Source: Streptomyces sp. 846.5 (GTDB taxonomy: Bacteria; Actinomycetota; Actinomycetes; Streptomycetales; Streptomycetaceae). Taken from it: a stretch of 64,000 bases of DNA. The notes beneath the pieces are model-generated. The model saw only the letters and a program-made list of their open reading frames with translations. It was not told the DNA's origin and searched no databases. The stretch's first letter is position 1; each line of letters starts with the position of its first letter. Shown here in pieces: positions 51,718 through 59,324 of the stretch. The stretch is taken from assembly GCF_004365705.1 (NCBI RefSeq), contig NZ_SOBN01000001.1, positions 620,001 through 684,000 of the forward strand. The letters are read 5' to 3'. The position numbers and the translations under genes were made by a program.

Positions 51718-52005
51718 GTGGGCCGTCACGCACCAGACCCCCTACCCAGTCCGAGTGCCACCCGCACTCATCTGCGCGTGCTTTCCATTCTGCTCGCGCG
51801 GCACGCAGCCGATCTGCCGGACGCCACCCTGAGCGACAGCTCCCGCCAGGACGCCGTGCGGCTGCTGGCCTGGGCGACCTCGGCGGCGGCACTGGCGGCG
51901 GCGGCACTGACCGAGAGCGATCCGGCCCAGGCCGTCAGGTATCGCATCCAGGTGCGGGACACCCTCGCCGAGGCGCACGCCCTGGCCTGGTATCCCGGCA
52001 CCTAG
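51718..52005 (+). CDS. Small hypothetical helical protein
   Basis: 95 residues from the GTG at 51718, chosen for the AGGAG site 6 bases upstream; an ATG at 51670 is in frame. Mostly helix: THLRVLSILLARHAADLPDA, then a long Ala-rich segment (VRLLAWATSAAALAAAALTE) and VRYRIQVRDTLAEAHALAW. The Ala-rich part is only moderately hydrophobic, so soluble rather than membrane. I do not recognise the family. Its end converges with the FBP-domain gene, 3 bases apart. Confidence 0.6.
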   Translation: MGRHAPDPLPSPSATRTHLRVLSILLARHAADLPDATLSDSSRQDAVRLLAWATSAAALAAAALTESDPAQAVRYRIQVRDTLAEAHALAWYPGT

Positions 52006-52008
52006 CGC

Positions 52009-52500
52009 TCAGGCGGTGACCTTGGCGATGAACGCGGCCAGGTTCGCGACGGTCCGCTGGATCTTCTCCTCCAGGGTGAGCGACTCATGGGGCCGCGCTC
52101 CGACGCCCGCCTCCTTCTTGCCCCGCACGTACAGCGGGCAGGCGAGGTCGCTGCAGATGTACGCGCCCACGGAGTTGCCCTGCTGCCCGGCCCTGCCCGC
52201 CCTGGCGGCGACCATCAGCGAGACGCCTCCGGAGTGGGTGGTCACGCACAGCGAGCACATGCTGAGCCGGGTCTGCCAGGAGGCCGGACTCGGGCAGCGC
52301 AGCGCGAGCGCCACCGGACTTCCGTCCAACTCGGTGGCGAGGTAGGCCCGCTGGGGCGCCTGCGGGTCCCGCCAGCCCAGGAAGTCCAGATCGCCCCAGG
52401 GCTGCTCGGCCAGGTCGCGGGGGACGGCCAGGCGCTTCGCCTCGCCCTTGGTGCAGTTCACGAACGCGGTGCGGATCTCTTGCTCGGTCAGCGGCCTCAT
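52009..52500 (-). CDS. FBP-domain (FusB-like, EF-G-binding type zinc finger) protein
   Basis: 163 residues. MRPLTEQEIRTAFVNCTKGEAKRL and LDFLGWRDPQAPQRAYL, then a four-Cys treble-clef finger (CSLCVTTH and ICSDLACPLYVRG), match the C-terminal domain of the FusB/FBP family. FusB proteins bind elongation factor G and rescue it from fusidic acid; actinobacterial members are mostly uncharacterised and need not give resistance. An AT-rich inverted repeat lies just upstream of the start. Confidence 0.8.
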   Translation of the reverse strand: MRPLTEQEIRTAFVNCTKGEAKRLAVPRDLAEQPWGDLDFLGWRDPQAPQRAYLATELDGSPVALALRCPSPASWQTRLSMCSLCVTTHSGGVSLMVAARAGRAGQQGNSVGAYICSDLACPLYVRGKKEAGVGARPHESLTLEEKIQRTVANLAAFIAKVTA

Positions 52501-52514
52501 GGGTGGCAGGCTAA

Positions 52515-52537
52515 TTTACCTAAACCTGTTAGGCAAA
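52515..52537. promoter_or_regulatory. AT-rich inverted repeat upstream of the FBP gene
   Basis: TTTACCTAA (52515-52523) and TTAGGCAAA (52529-52537) are inverted arms with one mismatch and a 5-base spacer. Vaguely like iron-box (DmdR/IdeR) half-sites (TTAGG..CCTAA) but not a full match. It lies 15 bases upstream of the start codon. Confidence 0.45.
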
Positions 52538-52687
52538 TCTGTTATTGCTGTCGCCGGACAGGATGATAGCTATGGTAGTTCCCTCGCCGACGTGGATCCG
52601 GCCCGTCCGCCGCGCGGCGATCGCCCGGCGATGCGGCCCGGGTCCGGTGGACGGCAGGATCCGGGCGCGCATCGTCCCCATCAGGAG

Positions 52688-53689
52688 CTAGTAACCCCAG
52701 CCCCAGCGCAGTTGGGTGACTCCCGAGGCGTTGTTGTTCGACAGGCCGCTGCCGTTGTGCGCCTCCGCCGAGAAGGTGTCCCCGGTCTTGAGGCCGGCCC
52801 AGTAGACGCTGCCCATGCCGTCGGAGCGGGCCAGGTCGGTGACGGCGGCGAAGTAGGACTGGTTCAGGGCCCCGTTGTGGTTGGTCAGGTAGTTGGTGCC
52901 GGTGGTCATCGGCACGCCGAACTCGTCGATGATCGTTCGACTGGTGTAGCTGCCGATACGGTTGTTGAGGTCCGACTGCCACTGCGATTCCTGGGTGTAG
53001 CTGTTCCAGGTCGGGTAGTAGTGCAGCGACAGCAGGGTGCCCGCCAGCGCGGAGGCCGCGCCGACGCCGGTCACGTTGTCGTTGTAGCCGGTACCGCTGA
53101 CGATGACCCGAGCCTTGGGGACGCTGGAGTAGGTCGAGAGCCAGGAGGAGCAGATGGAGACCCACTGGCTCAGCGAGTAGCCGTACGGCTCGTTCAGCGG
53201 TTCGAAGTACACATTGCTGTTGCCGCCGTACTGGCCGACGACGGTGTTCCACATCGACTGCCACGCCGTCATGTCGGTGATCGTCCCGGTGCTGGTGCTC
53301 TGCGTCCAGGCGCTGATGATCACTTTCATGTTGTCCGCGAGGGCCGCGTCGATCGCCCCGCGGTAGGCGCTCCACCAGGACGCGCTCACACTCGGCGGGT
53401 TGATCGGCAGGCGCACGGTGTTGGCGCCGAGGTTGTTCTGGAACGCCTTGATGTAGGTGTTGGCGATCGAGTACACCTGCGCGTAGCTGTCCGAGGCGGC
53501 CAGTCCGTCCGGGATGACCCATCCGGTGTTGTAGTTGTCGCGCGTGTCGGCCCAGTTCACGCCCTTGAACTGGTTGGTGGCGGCCGACGCCGACTGCGCC
53601 GGTGCGATGAAGAGCACGGAGGCCGCAGCCACCGCGACGACCGATACGGCCCCTGCCGACTTCCTGTGCATCCGTACCCGAGCGAACAT
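52688..53689 (-). CDS. Secreted GH5-family glycanase (cellulase-like)
   Basis: 333 residues from ATG 53689 (GGAGAG site). Signal peptide 1-37 (VSVVAVAAASVLFIAPAQSA). GH5 acid/base Glu167 in FEPLNEPYG and nucleophile Glu256 in IIDEFGVP; NTVRLPINPP near the start is typical. No carbohydrate-binding module. The substrate is a beta-glucan or mannan; the exact specificity is open. A 16-bp palindrome in its promoter and the LacI gene upstream suggest sugar-inducible expression. Confidence 0.88.
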   Translation of the reverse strand: MFARVRMHRKSAGAVSVVAVAAASVLFIAPAQSASAATNQFKGVNWADTRDNYNTGWVIPDGLAASDSYAQVYSIANTYIKAFQNNLGANTVRLPINPPSVSASWWSAYRGAIDAALADNMKVIISAWTQSTSTGTITDMTAWQSMWNTVVGQYGGNSNVYFEPLNEPYGYSLSQWVSICSSWLSTYSSVPKARVIVSGTGYNDNVTGVGAASALAGTLLSLHYYPTWNSYTQESQWQSDLNNRIGSYTSRTIIDEFGVPMTTGTNYLTNHNGALNQSYFAAVTDLARSDGMGSVYWAGLKTGDTFSAEAHNGSGLSNNNASGVTQLRWGWGY

Positions 53690-53745
53690 GCGGCTCTCCA
53701 GTCGTTGGCGTCTCTGTGGATGTCCAACTTTGTGCGCTCTCGTTT

Positions 53746-53761
53746 ATGGTTGCGTAACCAT
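53746..53761. promoter_or_regulatory. LacI-type operator in the GH5 promoter
   Basis: ATGGTT-GCGT-AACCAT is a perfect 6-base-arm palindrome 57-72 bases upstream of the GH5 ATG, in a locally AT-richer stretch, and directly downstream of the LacI-family gene in the same orientation. Confidence 0.6.
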
Positions 53762-53829
53762 GGCGACATATTTGGACAGTGACGTCGGACTGTCAAGACT
53801 CTGGACAGACACAGCGAGTTGACGGCCGC

Positions 53830-54840
53830 TCAGGCCGGGCTGACGGGACTCCGTCCCGTGCTCTCGCGCACGACAAGCGAGGTGGGCACCACGTGCTGGC
53901 GCAACTGCCCGTCCCCATGGCCGAGTTCGCCGTGATCGATCTCGCGCAGCAGACTGTCGACGCACCGGCGGCCGACCTCGGCGAAATCCTGGTGCACCGT
54001 GGTGAGCGGCGGCCAGTAGGAGTCGGAGTCCTCGGTGTCGTCGAACCCGACGACACTGACCTCCGCAGGGATGCGCCGCCCCGCCTCGTGCAGGGCGCGC
54101 ATCACGCCCAGGGCCATCTGGTCGTTGGCCGCGAAAACCGCGGTGACCTGGGGGTCGGCGGCGAGCACGGCGCCCAGCCGGTGGCCGGAGTCCGCCGTCC
54201 AATCGCCGACGAGCACCTCCGGAGGAGCGACCCCGCGCGCGAGCAGGGCCTCCCGCCACCCGGCCGCCCTGCTGGTGGCCGCGAAGGCGTTGAGCGGTCC
54301 GCCGATGTGCCGGACGGTCTCGTGCCCCAGGTCGAGCAGGTGCTCCGTGGCCAGGCGGGCCCCGCCGCGCTGGTCCGAGTCCACCACGCAGTACTGCGAC
54401 GCTCCCCCGTTGTCAGCGACGACGATCGGCACCCGGGGCGGCAGCGAGAGCGCCGGGCTGTCCAGGAGGCGCGCCTCCATGATCACGATGACCCCGTCCA
54501 CCGCCTGCTTCGACAGCCGGTCGACCGCCCCGCGCACCCTGTCCTGCCGGACCGAGTCGACCGGCAGCAGGCACACGGAGTACCCCCGCTGCTCCGCCGC
54601 GGTCGCGATGGCGTTCACGGTCTTGGAGTTCCCGTACGTCGCCAGCGTGAAGGTGACCACACCGATCATGCCGAACCGGCCGGTCACCAGCGCCCGGGCC
54701 GCCGTGTTCGGACGGTAGCCCAGGCGCTCCATGGCCTCCAGCACCCGTTGCCGGGTCTCGTCCCCGACGTTCGCATGCCCGTTCGCCACCCGGGAGACCG
54801 TGATCGGGGCGACGCCGGCCACCCGGGCCACATCGGCCAT
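53830..54840 (-). CDS. LacI-family transcriptional regulator
   Basis: 336 residues from ATG 54840. HTH MADVARVAGVAPITVSRVANGHANVG at the very N-terminus, hinge RPNTAARALVTGR and a periplasmic-binding-protein-like sugar domain. No RBS precedes the ATG; instead GGAGGTGG stands 4 bases before an in-frame CTG at 54883-54885, which would add 15 residues and fit the usual short leader of Streptomyces LacI proteins. So the real start may be this CTG. Probable target: the GH5 gene 140 bases downstream. Confidence 0.88.
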   Translation of the reverse strand: MADVARVAGVAPITVSRVANGHANVGDETRQRVLEAMERLGYRPNTAARALVTGRFGMIGVVTFTLATYGNSKTVNAIATAAEQRGYSVCLLPVDSVRQDRVRGAVDRLSKQAVDGVIVIMEARLLDSPALSLPPRVPIVVADNGGASQYCVVDSDQRGGARLATEHLLDLGHETVRHIGGPLNAFAATSRAAGWREALLARGVAPPEVLVGDWTADSGHRLGAVLAADPQVTAVFAANDQMALGVMRALHEAGRRIPAEVSVVGFDDTEDSDSYWPPLTTVHQDFAEVGRRCVDSLLREIDHGELGHGDGQLRQHVVPTSLVVRESTGRSPVSPA

Positions 54841-55003
54841 CGAGGGCCTGGACCGGGCCGCTGCCCTGCTGCCGTCCCCGCTCAGGGAGCCACCTCCGTG
54901 AATACCGCTGCCCGGCGGACAGCATCGTACCGAGTACAGGATGCCCTCCGGAGGTGGCCGCGCGGCTCTGCACCCCTACGGCGCGAACTCTCGCCCTCGG
55001 GGC

Positions 55004-56757
55004 TCAGAGCGCCGGACCGAGCAGGACCGCATGACCGTCGGCATGGTGGTCGGTGCCGGCTCGCGTCGTCGCGGGGCGCAGGCGGCCGGTTCGGTCGACG
55101 GTGAAGAGGAGGTCGTGGCCCGGCTCCAGGGGCAGGTCCGCGGGGCGGACCTGGATCGTCGCTCCGGAGCGGTGGCGGCCGGCCAGGGCGTGGGCCGAGA
55201 GGCCGGGGGCGAACAGGACCTCACCGCTCAGGAACGGCGCCACCACGCCCCGGCCCTCCTCGCGCTCGGCGAGCCGGTAGACCTCCGGGCCGCCCTGGCC
55301 GCGCAGCAGGGTCGCGGCCAGGGCGTTGAAGTCGTCCTCGCCTGTGAGCAGGAGCACCGAGGTGATCCCCTCCAGTTCGGCGCCCTCGCCGGTGGCGGTG
55401 GCCAGCAACTCCCCCGGTGCGAGGGCGAGCCCGGCCTCGGTGATCCGGGTGCGTTCCTCCGGCCCGCCCGCCCACATCAGCACGTCCAGGCCCAGGCCGT
55501 GCAGCGCGGCGCCGAGTTCGGTGACCCAGGGGTCGCCGCCGACCAGTAGCGGCCGGGAGCGGGTGGAGCCGGTCACCCCGAGCCGGCGCGCGACGGGGAC
55601 GGCGGTCAGTCCGTACAGCAGCACGGTGGCGACGATCACCACGAAGGTGGCGGGCAGGATGCGTTCCGCTCCGCCGATGCCCTTCTGGACCAGCGTGGCC
55701 GAGAAGGTCGAGGCGGTGGACGCGGCGACGATGCCGCGCGGCGCCATCCAGCCCAGGAACGCGCGCTCGCCCGCTCGCCGGCCGCCCCGAGCGTGGACAG
55801 GGCGGCGACCAGCGGGCGGACGCCCAGCACCAGGACGGCGGCCAGCCCGAGCGCGGGCAGCACCACATGCCGCAGCGACGCGGGGGTGACGGTCGCGGAG
55901 ATGGACACGAACAGCACTCCGATGGTCAGCGACACCAGCGTCTCGAAGAACGGTCGGCGGACCGGCAGGTCGAGGCCGGGCAGGGTGGTCAGGGCGACGC
56001 CCATGACGATGGCCGCGATCAGCCCCGCGTCGTCGCGCAGCAGGTCGCAGCCGGCCGCGACGCCGATGACCACGGCCAGTTGCGCGGTGCTGCCCAGGGT
56101 CTCGCCGAGTCCGAGGTGGCGCAGCAGCAGCCACAGCACGGCCGTGCCCAGGGCGCCGCCGGCGAGTCCGACGCCGGCGCTGCCGAGGGTCTGCAGCACG
56201 GCGTCGACCAGGGTGACCCGGTGCCCGGACTCCAGGGCCGCGAAGACCAGTGCGCCCAGCACGCCGCCGACGGCGTCGATCAGCGTGCCCTCCCAGATCA
56301 GGATCCGGCGCAGCCCCTCGCCCGGTCGGACGAAGTTCAGCAGCGGTCCCACCACGGTGGGTCCGGAGACGATCAAGATGACCCCGAGCATGGTGGCGGC
56401 CTTGGCCGAGATGTCCAGCAGCGGCGCGGCCACAACGGCGGCGATCGGCCAGGTGAGCAGGGTGCCGATCCAGATCAGCCGGGCCACGGTCCGCCGGGAT
56501 CCGCCGGTCAGCCGGCGTACGTCCAGCTCCAGGCCGGCGTCGTAGAGGATGACCGCCACCGCGAGCGAGACCAGCGGTGAGAACGCGGATCCGACCAGCA
56601 GGTCCGGGTGGACATCGTCGGTGAGCGCCCCGGCGAGGAAGCCGGCCGGCAACAGCAGGATGATCCCCGGCAGCCGCAGCCGCGCCGCGAGCACCTGCGA
56701 ACCGACGGCAAGGACGGCGATGAGGCCGACGCCCGCGAAGACCTGATCGGACGTCAT
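55004..56757 (-). pseudogene. Cation/proton antiporter with RCK-like domain, frameshifted
   Basis: The first frame (56757 down to about 55775) encodes ten or so membrane helices of a CPA-type Na+(K+)/H+ antiporter (GVILIVSGPTVVGPLL, WEGTLIDAVGGVLGAL). Near 55770 it degenerates, while the next frame continues with ERAFLGWMAPRGIVAASTAS, the expected antiporter continuation, then the last helices and a TrkA/RCK-like domain (LLVGGDPWVTELGAAL). The break lies in the G/C repeat between 55768 and 55776 and needs one base. Either a real loss of function or a sequencing error; the rest of both parts looks intact. Confidence 0.82.
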
Positions 56758-56889
56758 CCGACCGCCGTCGGACCGCTGGTCGGCTCAGAGGCGCTGCTTG
56801 GCATGCTCCCAGCTTGATCCAGCGGAGATGCGCTCGCTGCGCCGAACCGCCATCGGGGTGAACCCGGGCGTACCGGTCATCAGTGCCGG

Positions 56890-57606
56890 TCAGCGGCCCG
56901 CGGCGCGGTAGCGGTGCTCGGGGCGGCCGGTGGTGCCGTAGCGCAGCTCCAGCCGGGCCGCGCCCTCCCGTACCAGGTAGGAGAGGTAGCGCTGGGCGGT
57001 GGCCCGGGAGACGCCGGTGAGTTCGGCGACCTCGCTGGCGGAGAGGTCGCGGTCGGCCGCGCGGACGGCCTCGCGGACCAGGGCCAGGGTGGGTGCGGAG
57101 TGGCCCTTCGCCGGTACGGCCGGGGCCGGGACCGGCCGGGCCGCGTGGAACAGGGCGTCCACGTCGGCCTGCTCGGTCACCGCCGCCGGACCGAGCGCGG
57201 CCATCCGCTGCCGCAGCTGCTGATACGCGGTCAGCTTCTCGGTCAGCATGGGAAAGCCGAAGGGCTTCACCAGATAGCCCACCGCGCCGAGCTGCATCGC
57301 CTCCCGGACCGATCCGACGTCCCGGGCGGCGGTGATCATCAGCGCGTCGGGGCGCTCCGCCGCGGCGGCGGCGCTGTCGCCGCTGAGCCGCCGCAGCACG
57401 TCGAGTCCGCTGCCGTCGGGCAGGTAGACGTCCAGCAGCAGCAGGTCGGGGCGCAGTTCGCGGACGGCGTCCAGGGCGGCGGCCACGGTCGCCGCCTGGC
57501 CGACCACCTCGAAGCCGGGCACCCTGCGGACGTAGGCCGCATGGATGCCGCTTACCCGGAAGTCGTCGTCCACCACCAGCGTGCGGATGATCGGTGTGCC
57601 GGTCAT
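56890..57606 (-). CDS. CitB/DcuR-type response regulator, no adjacent kinase
   Basis: 238 residues from ATG 57606 (GGAGGAGGTG site). Receiver: VVDDDFRVSGIHAAYV, phospho-acceptor Asp in LLLLDVYLPDGSG, Thr in MITAARD and Lys in YLVKPFGF. The C-terminal HTH (LSASEVAELTGVSRATAQRYLSYLVREG) is of the type regulating dicarboxylate/citrate uptake. A CitA-like sensor kinase normally sits directly upstream, but here the upstream neighbour is the divergent Clp_N gene, so the kinase is elsewhere or lost. Confidence 0.88.
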   Translation of the reverse strand: MTGTPIIRTLVVDDDFRVSGIHAAYVRRVPGFEVVGQAATVAAALDAVRELRPDLLLLDVYLPDGSGLDVLRRLSGDSAAAAAERPDALMITAARDVGSVREAMQLGAVGYLVKPFGFPMLTEKLTAYQQLRQRMAALGPAAVTEQADVDALFHAARPVPAPAVPAKGHSAPTLALVREAVRAADRDLSASEVAELTGVSRATAQRYLSYLVREGAARLELRYGTTGRPEHRYRAAGR

Positions 57607-57700
57607 CTCAGCACCTCCTCCTTCACCGCCGCGGCCTCGGGGCCGGCTCCGTCGCCTGCCCGCATCCCGGAGATTGTGCCCGAAATACGGCCCGATCGGA

Positions 57701-57750
57701 GTGACAACCATGGGTTGACACCCATCCTACTGTCAACCTACGGTTGTCAC
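57701..57750 (+). promoter_or_regulatory. Nested palindromic promoter of the Clp_N gene
   Basis: Arms GTGACAACCATGGGTTGACA (57701-57720) and 57731-57750 are inverted complements at 17 of 20 positions; each arm is itself an imperfect palindrome (TGACAACC/GGTTGACA). TTGACA (57715-57720), an 18-base spacer and TACGGT (57739-57744) form a good promoter, whose start would fall at or next to the ATG at 57751, predicting a leaderless mRNA. The operator covers both promoter boxes. Confidence 0.75.
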
Positions 57751-58491
57751 ATGACGGAACCCGTAGCAATGACGAACCACGTCCGGCTCGACGACCTTAT
57801 CGAGGCGATCAGGAAGGTCCACCCGGACGTCCTCGACCAGCTCTCCGACGCGGTCATCGCCGCCGACCACCTCGGCGAGATCGCCGACCACCTGATCGGC
57901 CACTTCGTGGACCAGGCCCGGCGCTCCGGCGCGTCCTGGACGGACATCGGCCGCAGCATGGGCGTCACCCGGCAGGCGGCCCAGAAGCGCTTCGTCCCCA
58001 AGGCCTCCGGCGAGGCCGTGGCCCTGGACCTGAGCCAGGGCTTCGGCCGGTTCACGCCGCGGGCCAGGAACATCGTGATGGCCTCCCAGAACGAGGCCCG
58101 CGCGGCCGGCAACGCCACCATCGGCACCGGCCACCTGGTGCTGGGCCTGCTCTGCGAGCCGGAGGGACTCGCCGCCAAGGCGCTGCTCGCCCAGGGCGTG
58201 ACCCTGGAAGCGGTCCGCGAGGCCGCCACCGCCTCGCTGCCCGCCGCCGCCGGCCCGGTGCCCGAGCTCATCCCCTACGACGCCCAGGGCAAGAAGGCCC
58301 TGGAGCTGACCTTCCGCCAGGCCCTGCGCCTGGGCCACAACTACATCGGCACCGAGCACATCCTGCTCGCCCTGCTGGAACTGGAAGACGGCGCCGGCGT
58401 GCTCACCGACCTGGGCATCGACAAAACCGCCACCGAAGCCTCCGTCGCCGAGGCCCTGGCCGGCTACACCGCCACCCACGGCCAGGCCTGA
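57751..58491 (+). CDS. Clp_N-domain protein with N-terminal HTH
   Basis: 246 residues from ATG 57751 (no RBS, leaderless promoter); ATG 57769 is an alternative. The N-terminal part holds an HTH-like segment ASWTDIGRSMGVTRQAAQKRF (about 61-81). The rest is two Clp_N repeats (FTPRARNIVMASQNEARAAGNATIGTGHLVLGLL and KALELTFRQALRLGHNYIGTEHILLALL) as in ClpC, without an ATPase. Thus a small DNA-binding adaptor-like protein that might be fed to, or compete for, ClpC. Autoregulation through the palindrome at its promoter is likely. Confidence 0.85.
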   Translation: MTEPVAMTNHVRLDDLIEAIRKVHPDVLDQLSDAVIAADHLGEIADHLIGHFVDQARRSGASWTDIGRSMGVTRQAAQKRFVPKASGEAVALDLSQGFGRFTPRARNIVMASQNEARAAGNATIGTGHLVLGLLCEPEGLAAKALLAQGVTLEAVREAATASLPAAAGPVPELIPYDAQGKKALELTFRQALRLGHNYIGTEHILLALLELEDGAGVLTDLGIDKTATEASVAEALAGYTATHGQA

Positions 58492-58499
58492 GACCCGCG

Positions 58500-59324
58500 T
58501 CAGCCCGAGGAGGCGTCGAAGCGGAGTTTGGAGGTGATCCGGTACCGGTCGCCGCGGTAGACGGCGTGGACGAACTCGACGATTCGGCCGGTGGTGTCCC
58601 GGGTGGTGCGCTCGACCTGGAGGATCGGGGCGTAGACCGGGACGTCGAGGAGTTCGGCCTGTTCGGGGTTGGTGACGGCGGGTTCCAGGGTCTGCACCGC
58701 GTCGGAGACCACGACGTCGAAGCGTTCGCGGAGCAGCTGGTAGAAGTTGCCGCTCTCCATGTCCTCGGGTGCGAGTCCGGGGACGACGGCGGCCGGCAGT
58801 TCCAGCTGTTCGATCGACATCGGCTCGTTGTCGACGTCGCGGACCCGGGTGATCCGCAGCACCGGCTCCTCGGGGCCGATGCCCAGCCGGGCCGCGCGCG
58901 GCGGTCCGGCCGGGCCGACGGTGAAGCGGATCACCCTGCTGGTCCAGTCGCCCTCGGCGGGCGGCACCGCCAGGGCGTTGGTGGTGGTGCCGGACATCTC
59001 CTGGGTGACCTTGTGCGGGCTGGTGAAGGTGCCCTTCCCCTGCTGACGGACCAGCAGCCCGCTGCGGGTCAGCTCCTCGACGGCGGCCCTGACCGTGGGC
59101 CTGGACACCCCGAGCTGGGTCGCCAGGTCGCGTTCGGCGGCGAGACTGGTGCCGGGGCCCGAGCGCTCGATGACGTCGAGCAGATGCCGGCGGACCCGGT
59201 CGCGCTTGGCCGTGGGGAGCTTGCGGGCCGCCGGATGGGCCGCGGGGTCGGCGGCGGCGCTGTCCGGGCTGATTTCCGTGCTGCTGTCGGTGCTGATGTC
59301 CGTGCTGCTGTCGGTACTGGTCAC
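58500..59324 (-). CDS. GntR/HutC-family regulator (DasR-like position)
   Basis: 274 residues from GTG 59324, overlapping the hexosaminidase stop (GTGA). A low-complexity leader with an 8-residue repeat (STDSSTDI/STDSSTEI), then winged HTH RRHLLDVIERSGPGTSLAAERDLATQLGVSRPTVRAAVEELTRSGLLVRQQGKGTF and a UTRA ligand domain (EPVLRITRVRDVDNEPMSIE, HAVYRGDRYRITSKLRFD). DasR, the GlcNAc-6-phosphate-responsive regulator, is of this family and is normally encoded divergently from dasA; this gene is instead the last of the operon. Probably a local regulator of amino-sugar uptake, not DasR itself. Confidence 0.87.
   Translation of the reverse strand: MTSTDSSTDISTDSSTEISPDSAAADPAAHPAARKLPTAKRDRVRRHLLDVIERSGPGTSLAAERDLATQLGVSRPTVRAAVEELTRSGLLVRQQGKGTFTSPHKVTQEMSGTTTNALAVPPAEGDWTSRVIRFTVGPAGPPRAARLGIGPEEPVLRITRVRDVDNEPMSIEQLELPAAVVPGLAPEDMESGNFYQLLRERFDVVVSDAVQTLEPAVTNPEQAELLDVPVYAPILQVERTTRDTTGRIVEFVHAVYRGDRYRITSKLRFDASSG
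59275..59315 (-). repeat. In-frame 24-bp period repeat in the GntR leader
   Basis: TCCGTGCTGCTGTCGGT occurs at 59275-59291 and 59299-59315, exactly 8 codons apart, giving the repeated STDSST peptide. Confidence 0.85.

Noticed and set aside
53779-55104. Plus-strand frame opposite the LacI gene
   Set aside because: Low-complexity product with no family resemblance; the LacI frame on the other strand is complete.
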